Shown piece after piece: positions 55,912 through 63,390 of a DNA stretch of 64,000 nt. The stretch is from Pachyseris speciosa (Eukaryota > Cnidaria > Anthozoa > Scleractinia > Pachyseridae), in assembly GCA_016490735.1 (NCBI GenBank), contig JAEMWC010000190.1:547501-611500 (forward strand), read 5' to 3'. Below the pieces are notes generated by a model, which worked only from the letters and a program-made list of their open reading frames with translations, was not told the DNA's origin and ran no database searches. Positions within the stretch are counted from its first letter, which is position 1; the number at the start of each line of letters is the position of its first letter. Both the position numbers and the translations under genes were made by a program.

Positions 55912-57950
55912 GCGTCATATAGGCATAACTGCATCACACAAACCAGAATGGTTTTCAATTGAGTGTTGAAAGAAATTTGCGTTTCCTTCATTTCGCTCTG
56001 TGATAGGCTGGAAAAACTCACGTCACTTTCTCAACCAGTGAAAAGTATAATCAAAGCCATTCGCGCCTTGCTCGGGCCCATTTTCCCGCCTTTGGCGTCG
56101 GCAAGATGACATTGCTTCGTATTCAGATTGGCTAATTCTGCTGTTCGCGTCAGTATGATTGGTCAGAGTAATTACTATGGTTTTGGCTTTAAGACACTCA
56201 GTTGAAAATCGTTTATTATTTGACATTAGATGTTACAAAACTTTAGCGTAAGCCTTAAGTAAGGTTTACCATGGTACAAATACATAGGCACGGATGCTAC
56301 TTCGTTTGTTTGTTTTTGAAATTTTAAACTCGTTAGCTCCCATTAAAGGAAACTTCAACTCTTGTACCAAATTGACGGAAAACCTTTGGAAATTATTATG
56401 GCTGATTCCGAAAACAAAGCTGAATGGCATTATTGCCTATTTTGCCTTTAAATTTCCTATGCGCCTCCATTTGCAGCTGTTGTCAGGAACTTTAAGAAGA
56501 AGCAGAAAAAGGGTTTATAAATTTGGCAACCAAATGACGTTTCAGAGGTCAAGATGAACCAATTTCCCTGCTGTGATTGGCTACCGGTGAGGTCAAAATG
56601 GAGCCATCTAGATCGCTCAGGATAGCCCGTTCGTCGTGCGTTTTACTTTCTTTTGATAGCGTCCTTTGAGTCATTTATTGACCAAGCTTGTTCAGTCAAG
56701 ATTGACCTCACGCTTGGTTAACAACCCATATATAATGACATTTAGTTTTTTTGTTCACTTGAATGTTTCCCCTGTTCCGCCAAAACGGCGACGCGGAGGG
56801 GAAATTTAATAATGAAACTAGGCAATAATTATAACGTCATCCACTTTTTGCCGTACACTACAATTCGTAATCTTGTTGTTATTTCCAAAATGTTGGCCTC
56901 AATTTGTTTTAAGAACGCAGTTTCCCTTTAAAATCTGAACAAAAGACTTCACTGTCAAGGAAGGGAAACTGAGGCCAACCTTTGACCCTGATTTAGGATA
57001 TTTCAGCTTTGCCATAGGCATGTAAACTAATTGGCCGTGCGCTGTTTGAGGCATGATCAGCCTGCGCTCATGTAGGTTGATTATGGTTCATTTATACATT
57101 TTGTTCTTCGGCAACACACGGATCAGCAACTAAAATCGTCGTTCTCAAAAATTAGGCCCAATCAACATACCTTCGACGTGATCCCCTGAAACAAATGAAA
57201 GAAAGAAGCCGGTTAATCGAGTACTTGAAGCAAAGATCGTTCGGTGATGTACAAGTTTCTAATCAATCGACACAGAAGAAGTGTCCTTTCGCTAAGACCT
57301 ACAGCCTTACTATAACGTCTTCACTGAAAACCAGCTTTGCAAAAAGACCCAATTGAAATAAACGAATAGCCTCCAATTGGAAATTAATATGATCTTCTTA
57401 ACCTATGTATTCTCTTTTCGGGAGTCATCTCCAAGTCAATTGATGTTTAACACTATTATTATTATTTATTGATTTTTAATAATAGAGATCTCATCCACAA
57501 ATACACAATTATGAATCAGAGTCATTATTATTACCGTTAGGTTAAGTATTAAAAGCTGTATCGCTTATATTAGAACAAGGCTCCTTAAGCAATAAGCATA
57601 AATGTTAAGGTGCAGAAATATATGTTATTGCATCATGCACAAATTTTTATTGTTCTGGTAATAACATGAATTGCTAGTTTCCTCAGTGATAAGTAGCCTG
57701 CGTGACTTGCGTAAACGGGGAGGGGAGGGGGGGGGGGGGGCGGGAACCAAGAAACGCCTCAGCAAGACCCCTGATTCCCCCCCTTTTCCTCTCATTTTCT
57801 CGCTCCCCAAGCCCCTCCTTCAGTTTACGCCTGCCACGCAGGTTATTTGATAAGATATTATTCATTTATCTCTACTGGAATTCGAAGCCTACCAGTTGTG
57901 GCGAGGAAGAAGGCTGGCAAGAGAAAAAACCGCACTTGAAGCAACATCAT
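38409..57950 (-). CDS. Gene B: complete secreted VWA/TSP1 adhesion protein, coadhesin-like (11 coding exons)
   Basis: Coding exons on the minus strand: 57950-57893, 57185-57171, 55158-54743, 52089-51948, 51707-51528, 48859-48680, 48040-47595, 46699-46522, 42757-42581, 41682-41261, 38570-38409. All introns are GT-AG and all phases agree, giving 791 residues. Layout: signal peptide 1-19, VWA1 about 25-205, TSP1 213-270, TSP1 273-330, VWA2 340-535, TSP1 541-597, VWA3 603-790. Each VWA is split by a phase-0 intron after its conserved TDG-region strand; each TSP1 is one phase-1/phase-1 exon. A cysteine pair brackets every VWA (DDC/ATC, PPC/MVC, PSC/MIC), probably a disulfide. No transmembrane helix is seen, so secretion is inferred. 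VWA and TSP1 modules bind matrix and cell-surface ligands; coral proteins with this mix, such as coadhesin, occur in the skeletal organic matrix. Exact orthology is not tested. Confidence 0.88.
38721..38793 (-). repeat. tRNA-like head of a SINE in intron 10 of gene B
   Basis: 73 nt with A box TAGCTCAGTGG and B box GGTTCGATTCC. The acceptor ends TTCCAG and CTGGAA can pair. The anticodon arm is one base too long and the T stem has a mismatch, so it is a SINE or tRNA pseudogene rather than a working tRNA. Confidence 0.6.
39446..39490. repeat. CAT microsatellite
   Basis: About 15 CAT units. Confidence 0.9.
39676..39852. mobile_element. MITE with long inverted arms
   Basis: AATCACATGATTTCGAGTGC at the left pairs imperfectly with the right end (GCACAAGAAAAATCATGTAA). 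Confidence 0.55.
40630..41188. mobile_element. TTAA-flanked foldback with about 155-bp arms, next to exon 10
   Basis: Arms start AGTGCTACTACGATCAGAAA. TTAA lies at 40626-40629 and 41189-41192. The centre is about 240 bp. It lies 70 bp into intron 10. Confidence 0.85.
41261..41682 (-). CDS. Gene B exon 10: VWA3, N-terminal two thirds
   Basis: 422 nt, phase 1 in and phase 0 out, with donor GTTAGA. It begins APPSCKNLNLDLAFVIEASS. The MIDAS is degenerate: the first aspartate is E (EASSE) and the threonine position reads PGKRLDSAL, although FFTDG is kept. A TTAA-flanked foldback element (40630-41188) begins about 70 bp into the following intron. Confidence 0.87.
41683..42580. other. Intron 9 of gene B
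   Basis: No transposon or gene recognised; an A run occurs at 42300-42310. Confidence 0.4.
42581..42757 (-). CDS. Gene B exon 9: TSP1 repeat 3
   Basis: 177 nt, phase 1/1, with acceptor ATCCACAG and donor GTGAGA. It begins AIDGGYTQWSMWSLCSASCG and has six cysteines. WSMW is present; CSxTCG is CSASCG, with serine in place of threonine. It joins VWA2 to VWA3. Confidence 0.9.
43124..43335. mobile_element. Half copy of the TTAA foldback family
   Basis: Matches the right half of 1747-2138 (ATTACACGTCATCAAATCCA through TTGTTGTAAGAGTGG). The left half is missing. Confidence 0.65.
43396..43480. repeat. Tandem duplicate of about 46 bp
   Basis: CACTAACACACTATTTAACA with ACTATTCACC and GTGGAGGTGACTA occurs twice in a row. 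Confidence 0.75.
43510..43932. mobile_element. MITE with TATAGTATATACTAAAACAG ends
   Basis: The left end TAGTATATACTAAAACAG and the right end CTGTTTTAGTATATACTA are inverted repeats; the ends are themselves palindromic. Confidence 0.65.
44674..45576. mobile_element. TIR element inserted in repeat X copy 2
   Basis: Ends CAGGGATCCGTATTCA and, inverted, CAGGGATCCATATTCA, flanked by TGTACT on both sides. ORFs inside are short and not recognised. The ends look hAT-like, but the 6-bp duplication is short for hAT. Confidence 0.65.
46050..46224. mobile_element. MITE with GGCCATTTCCGAAT ends
   Basis: GGCCATTTCCGAATTACCTT at the left pairs with AAGGTGATTCGGAAATGGCC at the right; the arms continue inward. 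Repeat X copy 1 lacks it. Confidence 0.75.
46522..46699 (-). CDS. Gene B exon 8: VWA2, C-terminal third
   Basis: 178 nt, phase 0 to phase 1. It encodes EVKKTHIVAVGYGRSPESLN and runs on to YAREVQEMVCG; the donor is GTAAGT. Its 3' splice site uses a pure run of 14 T preceded by TAA repeats and a long GT repeat (46736-46804 on the plus strand), so the branch point must lie within or beyond the microsatellite. Confidence 0.87.
46736..46804. repeat. CA/GT microsatellite at the 3' end of intron 7
   Basis: About 34 CA units on plus, followed by TAA repeats and the T14 acceptor tract of exon 8 on minus. Confidence 0.95.
46917..47074. mobile_element. Foldback MITE in intron 7
   Basis: AAAATCGCTGCCTATAAATT at the left pairs with the right end; the arms are about 65 bp with a short loop near 46985. 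Confidence 0.75.
47378..47587. mobile_element. Foldback SINE-family element on the exon 7 splice donor
   Basis: Ends as in the copy at 55362-55655. The centre is a palindrome (AAGCCTGAAAAATCAGGCTT). It is flanked by a perfect 12-bp duplication ACTTTACCCTCA at 47366-47377 and 47588-47599. On minus this is TGAGGGTAAAGT, containing the last bases of exon 7 and its GTAAAG donor. Confidence 0.88.
47595..48040 (-). CDS. Gene B exon 7: VWA2, N-terminal two thirds
   Basis: 446 nt, phase 1 in and phase 0 out. The acceptor TTTTCAG before VYSRLTQAPPCEEG was chosen because a nearer AG would put a stop in frame. The MIDAS set is complete: DQSLS, a threonine in NTRIDRLL, and FTDG. This is the only VWA of the three with all metal ligands. 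The donor AGG|GTAAAG lies inside the target-site duplication of a SINE at 47378-47587. Confidence 0.88.
48680..48859 (-). CDS. Gene B exon 6: TSP1 repeat 2
   Basis: 180 nt, phase 1/1, with acceptor ACTTCAG and donor GTAGGA. It begins DIDGGYSMWTEWSNCSHICW and has six cysteines. WxxW is kept (WTEW), but CSxTCG has become CSHICW, so the O-fucosylation site is lost. It lies just left of a 678-bp inverted-repeat element. Confidence 0.9.
49009..49686. mobile_element. 678-bp TIR element in intron 5
   Basis: Inverted ends TTTACAGTCGAGTCAGGTCA, with arms of about 130 bp including GCGTACCCCCCTAGATTACA. The centre (49140-49545) is not recognised. Confidence 0.8.
49726..49800 (-). repeat. 3' tail fragment of a non-LTR element
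   Basis: On minus: TTTATAGGGTGAATAAATAC, then GAATT repeats. A severely 5'-truncated insertion is the simplest reading. Confidence 0.45.
50953..51279. mobile_element. Near-perfect 327-bp foldback in intron 5
   Basis: Both arms run about 155 bp from CGAAAATTTGGTTTATCAAC to a loop near 51115. They include GACGTTTCGAGCGTTAGCCC and CCATACACAACCCACAATTC. Confidence 0.85.
51528..51707 (-). CDS. Gene B exon 5: TSP1 repeat 1
   Basis: 180 nt, phase 1/1, with acceptor GTTTCAG and donor GTAAAT. It encodes VHGGYTEWGEWGGCSQTCGS and a further 40 residues, with six cysteines in TSP1 spacing. It has a WxxW motif (WGEW, potential C-mannosylation) and a full CSxTCG motif (potential O-fucosylation). It is the only one of the three TSP1 repeats with a complete CSxTCG. 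Confidence 0.9.
51948..52089 (-). CDS. Gene B exon 4: VWA1, C-terminal third
   Basis: 142 nt, phase 0 to phase 1, after a TTTTTAG acceptor. It encodes AKGVNIVAVSPDEAEAKRIA and runs on to LTKLPQMVEATC, the usual last strand and helix of a VWA domain with a closing cysteine. The donor is GTTAGT. The first 28 bases of the gene A counterpart sit at the left edge of the window. Confidence 0.85.
52202..52373. mobile_element. 172-bp TIR element, copy B only
   Basis: Perfect 16-bp ends TAGACTGCTTGCAGTC / GACTGCAAGCAGTCTA, flanked by TGTTTTCAA and TGTTTTCAG (9 bp, one change). Copy A has the empty site at about 132-142. The end is itself nearly palindromic. Confidence 0.88.
52773..52879 (-). mobile_element. 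SINE 3' fragment (TTTGAT tail), copy B only
   Basis: Matches the 3' part of the SINE at 53445-53725 (GAGCACAGAT, ATTGGGGAGAC, ATCAAATCAAATC). It sits at the same target where copy A carries the TTAA foldback. Confidence 0.65.
53445..53725 (-). mobile_element. tRNA-derived SINE, copy B only
   Basis: On minus the head has A box TTGGCGCAGTGG and B box GGTTCGATTCC, followed by a body with CTACGGGTACTCCGGTTTTC and a TTTGAT repeat. Copy A lacks it near 2610-2640. Confidence 0.8.
54743..55158 (-). CDS. Gene B exon 3: VWA1, N-terminal two thirds
   Basis: 416 nt, phase 1 in and phase 0 out. It starts DDCHGNIELALLTDRS and ends IVKSLE before GTAAGA. The MIDAS loop reads DRSLG rather than DxSxS, and the usual TDG strand reads FFNGTT, so metal binding is doubtful. 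Gene A differs here (DRSTS, FSLGTT). It joins in frame to exon 4 (AKGVNIVAVS). Confidence 0.87.
55213..55349. mobile_element. Left arm of a GGGTTATTGACC foldback family, copy B only
   Basis: TTATTGACCGAGCGTGAGGT with GATGGCGGGATATTGGCC pairs with 55290-55348. Related inverted sequence (GACCTCACGCTTGGTTAACA) is at 56700-56723. Confidence 0.6.
55362..55655. mobile_element. Foldback tRNA-related SINE with 12-bp target duplication
   Basis: Perfect flanks AAAGGATTTATT at 55350-55361 and 55656-55667. The centre has two inverted copies of a tRNA-like head with GGTTCGAATCCCGTA (B box). Same family as 47378-47587. Confidence 0.85.
55868..55909. repeat. AAAT microsatellite
   Basis: About ten AAAT units at the end of copy-B-specific DNA. 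Confidence 0.85.
56347..56927. mobile_element. TTAA-flanked MITE shared by both duplicates
   Basis: AGGAAACTTCAACTC at the left and GCAGTTTCCCT at the right, with TTAA at 56343-56346 and 56928-56931. Copy-B-specific sequence of about 185 bp (56544-56728), related by inversion to 55213-55740, sits inside. Confidence 0.65.
57171..57185 (-). CDS. Gene B exon 2: 15-nt microexon
   Basis: A TTTGTTTCAG acceptor, then GGGATCACGTCGAAG, then a GTATGT donor. It adds five residues (G-D-H-V-E in the spliced frame) and is symmetric (phase 1 to phase 1), so it could be skipped without a frameshift. It is identical in gene A at 11002-10988 with both splice sites kept, which supports it as real. Confidence 0.75.
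57694..57843. mobile_element. Short MITE in intron 1 of gene B
   Basis: Ends AGCCTGCGTGACTTGCG and CGCCTGCCACGCAGGTT, flanked by TGATAAG on both sides. A G run has expanded at 57728-57741. It is shared with gene A, so it predates the duplication. Confidence 0.6.
57893..57950 (-). CDS. Gene B exon 1: signal peptide
   Basis: ATG ATG start followed by a hydrophobic stretch (MMLLQVRFFLLPAFFLATT), a classic secretory signal peptide. It ends in phase 1 at a GTAGGC donor. A good acceptor (TTTTACAG) lies 5 nt upstream of the ATG, so at least one non-coding 5' exon is expected farther right. The exon is conserved in gene A at 11541-11484. Confidence 0.85.
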
Positions 57951-57975
57951 AACTTCTGTAAAAGATAGAATGAGC
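57951..57975 (-). promoter_or_regulatory. 3' splice site just upstream of the gene B start codon
   Basis: Reading minus, a pyrimidine-rich tract ends in TTTTACAG five bases before ATG ATG. The same arrangement occurs in gene A (11542-11566). It implies a separate non-coding 5' exon, so the promoter is not next to the start codon; I could not locate it. Confidence 0.55.
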
Positions 57976-58247
57976 TTACAACGTAACCATGCAAATATCT
58001 CCAGGCCCTAGTCTTTAAAAAATTTTGTTCTTCTGTTATGCTTCATTCACTTACGATCCTTCCTGGAGGCGAAAAACAATTATTTTACTTTTTTATACCT
58101 TAACTGATACTTGCCAGAAAATATGCTTTCAATAACGCAGGTATCAGGTTTATTACGTCAAGATACATCCATTTTAACGAATCGTCATTCATTTACGTCG
58201 TTTGCAAATTCATTAAGCATTTTGGCATATTCATAAACATACATTAA

Positions 58248-59865
58248 GGTGGCCGAACACAGTTACCGCGCGCTCTGTTTTTAATTTTATAGCAGCAACA
58301 AAAATTTAGAGTGATTTTTCTAAGTAGTCATCTTTATCAATTCCTCCTCATCTGACACTCCAATCCTGATTTTGCTTAGAACATTGCTGCACTATCCACC
58401 ACAACTTATTTCTAAAATAAAAGAACTAAACATACATTTCGCAGACAGTCTTGCTTTGATTCGAACTGAAGCCCATCCAAGAAAAATGTCGAGCGTTGAT
58501 GACAGAGGACGGTTTGTTTGTGAAGACCAATAAAGCAACAAAGTCTTAGAAGGATTTTCCATGCCACGATCCTTTAGAAGACGTGAAAGAACTCAGCAAA
58601 ATTATACTCGACTCTCGTCTTGGCGCCAACGCTTGCGAAATTGTAGACAAAAGCAAAACAACGACGATGGAATTTGCACTCAAAGAGCTGATTTACCCTG
58701 AATCGACTGCATGTAGTTATGCCCCTCAATAATCCTTTCAGGGAAAATTGTCTAATTCTTCTGATACTGGTGTAATGAAAAAGGGATTAGCAAAGACACT
58801 CGCTGACTCTGGCATCGGCTACCAGCACCCTCGACAACTCTTTGAAAAACATGGCAAACAAGGCCTTCTTGCCATTCTTGCAAATCCCAACCTCGTTCCC
58901 AGGGTCCTCTCTCTTCCTCCCTCGAGAAAGTACCCTGGTTGCGGCTGGTCAGGTGTCCAGGCGTACAAATCAAATCCGCACAGAGGGTGGGTCCTCTACT
59001 TTTTGGAGACAAACTTCAACCTTCCTGCCCCTCCCTTCAATCATTTTTCTGGAATCTGCAAAAATCTAGCAGACACGTGACCAGCCGCAACCAGGGTACT
59101 TTCTCGAGGGAGGAAGAGAGAGGACCCTGGGAACGAGGTTGTGCAAATCCCGGAACAGCATTAGTCGTCTCATCTGCTCGTCGTTTAGTACGTGGTACTG
59201 ACCCAGTTGTACTCCACCGAATTCTCAACCATTTTAACAGAGGATTACAATATAAGGAAGGGAGAAAACCGCGCATTCTCTGATTGCTTAGCTTGTTGTT
59301 GTTTTTCGCATGAGCTCGAGGAACCCAGCTGAATGCTGCTCATGCGCAGTTGATAAAAAAATTGAGACTGAGAGCTTTTGCGGCTTTGCCAGAAGCATGC
59401 CGATTTCGAACGATCCAGTCGTTAGAATTTCAAGAAATTTGGCAAAAAAATACTTCAGAAACCAAGTGAATTATCTATCACAAAAAATCTGAAATTCAAC
59501 AGAGGGGATTTCAAATAATACAGAACATGGAGTGAAAACGATAAACAGCGAATTACGAAAACTGTGTCTGTCAAAATTTTATTAGAACAGTTTTGAACGA
59601 AAGGATTTTATGTGAATTCGTTGTTAGGAAATGATGACAAAAATCTAACGACTGAATTTTTTTTAAATGAACAAAAACAATCTTTTAAGCCTTGTTTTTA
59701 ACCGGTCCCGTTGCCATGGCAACGACACACACCTTAGCCAAACTGCGATAAAAAACCTCTTCTTTGGTTGATCTTGACTCTAGCGAAAAATGGGCGCCCG
59801 AGGGTAAATAGGAGAAAAATAATGGTGAATTAGGCATAGGTACTTACAAACTGTGTTCGGCCACC
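58248..59865. mobile_element. 1.6-kb TTAA-flanked TIR element, copy B only
   Basis: Perfect 17-bp ends GGTGGCCGAACACAGTT and complement, flanked by TTAA (58244-58247, 59866-59869). Copy A shows the empty site ACATTAACACG at about 11768. An internal ORF (from 58748, MSNSSDTGVMKKGLAKTLAD) is cut by the nested element at 58889-59141; its product is not recognised. A TTAA target suggests piggyBac or Kolobok. Confidence 0.88.
58889..59141. mobile_element. 253-bp Mutator-type MITE nested in the TTAA element
   Basis: Inverted arms of about 63 bp starting AACCTCGTTCCCAGGGTCCT, flanked by the 10-bp duplication TGCAAATCCC (58879-58888, 59142-59151). Long TIRs and a 9-10-bp duplication fit MULE/Mutator. 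Confidence 0.85.
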
Positions 59866-60769
59866 TTAACACGTATAGGCAACAGTTTACACTATGGGCA
59901 TTCTTTATGCTGATATAGAAACGTTAACGTCGTTATCTAATTCAGTTTAATAAGGAGACTGAAATTTCAATGACAACTGGGTTTTTCACAGAAAAAAAGG
60001 ATAGAATAAAACTTGAAATAAGGACCTTTCCATTCACCAGATATGAAAGATCACAAAACGTCGAAATTTTAGCAATAATACGCAAAAATGGTTCTGTAGA
60101 CTCACTTCGTCTAATGTTTGGTCAAACATTGTTTGTTTCTAATTAGCTATCTAACATTGTGTTCAGCAAACACGATTTGGGACGAAAATGATTGATAGTT
60201 TTGCCGACGCTTTAGTGATGGCGCAGTTTTCTGGTAATAACCAGCAAAAGGTGTACTCTGGCGCTAAATTTCTCATAGAGAACATGCTTTTATTTCCTTG
60301 ACATCATAACATCTTTTCCAATCTTAAGTTTATTTTTCTTGGTTTCCAAGCAACAGCTGTCACCACAGCAAATGTAACGCAAGGCTCTAATTGCAAATAA
60401 TGCCCAAATATCTGGAAATCTATACAGATACTTTGTAACGTACTTTTAGTTACTTAATAACCTTCAATTGATGTTTTTCAATTTTTCTTTTCTATTTGAA
60501 AGCCAGCATATTTGACTCATTTCTGACTTCGCTCCTGCTTAGTTATTTAAGGGAAAGATACCTACTTTTCCTTAGTTACGATATAGATGCTTGAGCTTCC
60601 GTTGACCAGCTTGATCTGAAAGGCAAGTGTGCATATAACTTATAAAAGTGATAGTAGTATATAGCCAGGAACCTTAACCGCGTTTCTGCATGCGTTCCTC
60701 TGCGTTCCCCTGCGCTCCCACTGCGTTCCTTGGATTTCCTGCAGACTAATAAGGACTGAAAGTCACTTA

Positions 60770-61090
60770 TAGGTTTTCACCAAGCCAAAAACTAATTTTC
60801 TTAACCGTAGTTTTAATAGAGTGGTGCAATGCGCTAGAACAATCTTTCCCAAGAGGCCAAAACAGGACAATCGCTTTCTGAGTTTAAATGTATAGTTTCC
60901 TCGTTGTCTTCCGCTGGGTCACGCTGATTCCATGTATAGCTGATTTTTGCTCATCTGACTTGTTTAATGTACTGTGACGTATTGTAATTTACTTGTAATG
61001 TATTGCAATGTGCTTATCTACGCCCCACCTAAAAATCAGCTTCTGTTGTGCGTGTCTGGCGTGGTTAAATAAATTTTTATTGTATTATTG
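60770..61090 (+). pseudogene. 3' end of a non-LTR retrotransposon, copy B counterpart
   Basis: Aligns to 13230-13555, with indels that break the frame, and the same 3' UTR with a TTGTATTATTG-like tail. Confidence 0.6.
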
Positions 61091-61384
61091 CATTTCCACT
61101 TCCACGTCACCCATAATACACTTTGTTTGACCCCCCTCCAAATAAAAAACATTAGCATAAGATTGTTTTCAAATTCTCGAGGGGCGATAGAGGAATTGAA
61201 AACGATGCTTACATGCAAACGTTTTTGGGGGGTGGGGGGAGGGGGATAGATGTGGAAATGGAGAATGAACTAAGTGACTGGTCAAAAAGTACAGGAGTGG
61301 GGGCGAAGCATTTGGAATTGTGGGGCCAACCCCTTCGTTTGACACAAAACCAAGAAAGGATAGAATAAGAGAATTAATCCCCCA

Positions 61385-61630
61385 TATAGGTCCTATCCCC
61401 ATCGTAATCCCTCAAAAGTTATTTTTAGATGTCTTCCAATATCCGGTGTTCCCAAGAGGGCTGAGTAATAGCCAATCATATGTCCCCATTTTTATCAACT
61501 GCGTGGCAGCTGTCAACACTGGTAAAAATGGGGACATATGAATGGCTATCACTCAACCTTCTTGGGAACACCGAATCTTGGAGGACATCTAAAAATAATT
61601 TTAGAGAGATTACGATGGGGATAGTGCCAA
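61385..61630. mobile_element. Foldback MITE, copy B only
   Basis: TATCCCCATCGTAATCCCTC at the left pairs with the right end; the arms are about 105 bp with a loop near 61505. It is part of a 1.3-kb block (about 61350-62655) absent from copy A. Confidence 0.75.
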
Positions 61631-61843
61631 TGTAGGGTTTTCACTTGACGTCATAAAAAACTAAAATTCAAGAGTAAACAGACTTTTTCATTTTTATCTT
61701 CATCGCAAAAAGGACATTTTAGAAATGTATCTGCTTGCGTGTTTTCAGCTTGGTAGCTTGCTTTGTTTTGAAAATAATGCAGTTTGAATTTTAGAGTTTT
61801 TCACAGTGCGTGACATAAAGATGTCTGCTCACAAGCATGTCAC

Positions 61844-61846
<3 letters not shown>

Positions 61847-61882
<36 letters not shown>

Positions 61883-61891
61883 TAATAATAA
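61847..61891. repeat. AAT microsatellite adjoining a retroelement 3' end
   Basis: AAT units next to ACTTATATAGCGC, a motif often found at 3' ends of non-LTR elements. Confidence 0.7.
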
Positions 61892-62146
61892 TTGAAACTT
61901 ATATAGCGCATTTTTCATGCCGAACATGATCAAATGCGCTTTACAATTTGATAAAATGATTGAAAATAAATGAAATTTACAAGCAGTTAAGATTGAAAAT
62001 AGATTAATGTATAAATAATAATAGTAATAATAATAATTACAAAGTAAACAATAAATATTTGACGAATTAAAATGTATAAGATTTACAAATTAAAAGCTTG
62101 TTTAAAAAGATATGTTTTGAGGTGGCACTTAAAACTTGAAAGAGAG

Positions 62147-62514
62147 TCAACGGCTAGATATTTTACAGGGCAGATTGTTCCAAAGCTTCGGGGCTGCATA
62201 ACAAAAAGCTCTTCCTCCAAGGGTTGAGAGTATCTTGCCACTAGGAATCTCAAGCATAATTCTTTGGCTAGATCTGAGTAAGTATCTAGTTGATGATTTT
62301 CGACTAATCAATTTACAGATGTAATCAGGTGCCATGCCTTGAATAGCTTTAAAGGTAAAGAGCAGAATTTAAATTCAATGCGGTACTTAATTGGAAGCCA
62401 GTGAGGCTGATATAAGACTGGTGTGATATGACTGAACTTCGGTCGCTTGAAAATTAGTCGCTTACATGAAAACATCGATTCACCGCGTGGTTTTGAGGTT
62501 TGAAAAGCCAACAT
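62147..62514 (-). pseudogene. C-terminal fragment of a non-LTR reverse transcriptase
   Basis: Reads HITPVLYQPHWLPIKYRIEF, then, after a frameshift, MAPDYICKLISRKSSTRYLL and AFCYAAPKLWNNLPCKISS, the usual RT C-terminal motifs. With the AAT repeat at 61847-61891 as its tail it is a 5'-truncated minus-strand insertion, absent from copy A. Confidence 0.75.
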
Positions 62515-63251
62515 GGTAAGAGAAGCGTTTATGTGAATGTTTGAAAGTTCAACAGAGAATAGTTGATAATTTAATTTCTTTACTTGCGTGACTGAAAACG
62601 CTCTATTTGGGCGGTTAATTTTTTTTTAATTCTTATCTTTATCCTCTCTTGACAAAACTGAGTAACCCACCCCTGAATGATGGTTGAAAATTACGTGACC
62701 CACCCCTAACAACACATTCGATTTTTGGTTGGAGAAAGTCTTGTATGGACTTTTGAATTGTGTTGATTGACGTTAAGATATTCTTAACCAAATGCAAAAT
62801 TACTTTTTCTTTCTCATTCTTTTTACTTATTTTCATGATATCTTTTGTTTCAATTATTTGCATGTTTTAATATGTAATAGCACCTCATTTTATTGGTTAG
62901 ATGCACTGCACTATATCCACGTGATGGAAAGGCACCTTCGTTTAATTTTTTTTAAACAAGTACTGTGAGCAGCACAAAGGAACAGATCTTGCCAACTTTG
63001 TTTATTATACGACCTGTTTCGTCTGATCACACTGACTTCATCAAGAATTTAACATGATTTCAAATTGAGCTACTTTTATACTAAACGTTTACAGTATAAC
63101 GCACGTTCAAATTTGGGTGTGTACAGCGAAAACACCCACAAACAATTACGCACAGGATATAACGTAAATTCTGCGTTACAAAATGCGCAATAATTAATTT
63201 TGGGGGTCACGATTTAACGGTGTGGATAGACTTTCTTTTCGTACTGTGGGT

Positions 63252-63390
63252 ACGATTCAGTTCAGTTCAGTTCTTTACTTTTCTAATAAGTATTTTTTAC
63301 AAATTGGACATGCCCACATGTAGCTGATGCTAGTCTAGGTGGGTCATGTCTTAACTAAAGTGAGTAGGTAGACAAGTTTACAGGCAAGTT
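63252..63390 (-). mobile_element. Short retroelement tail insertion, copy B only
   Basis: On minus it ends in AACTG repeats. Copy A lacks it near 14465. Confidence 0.5.
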
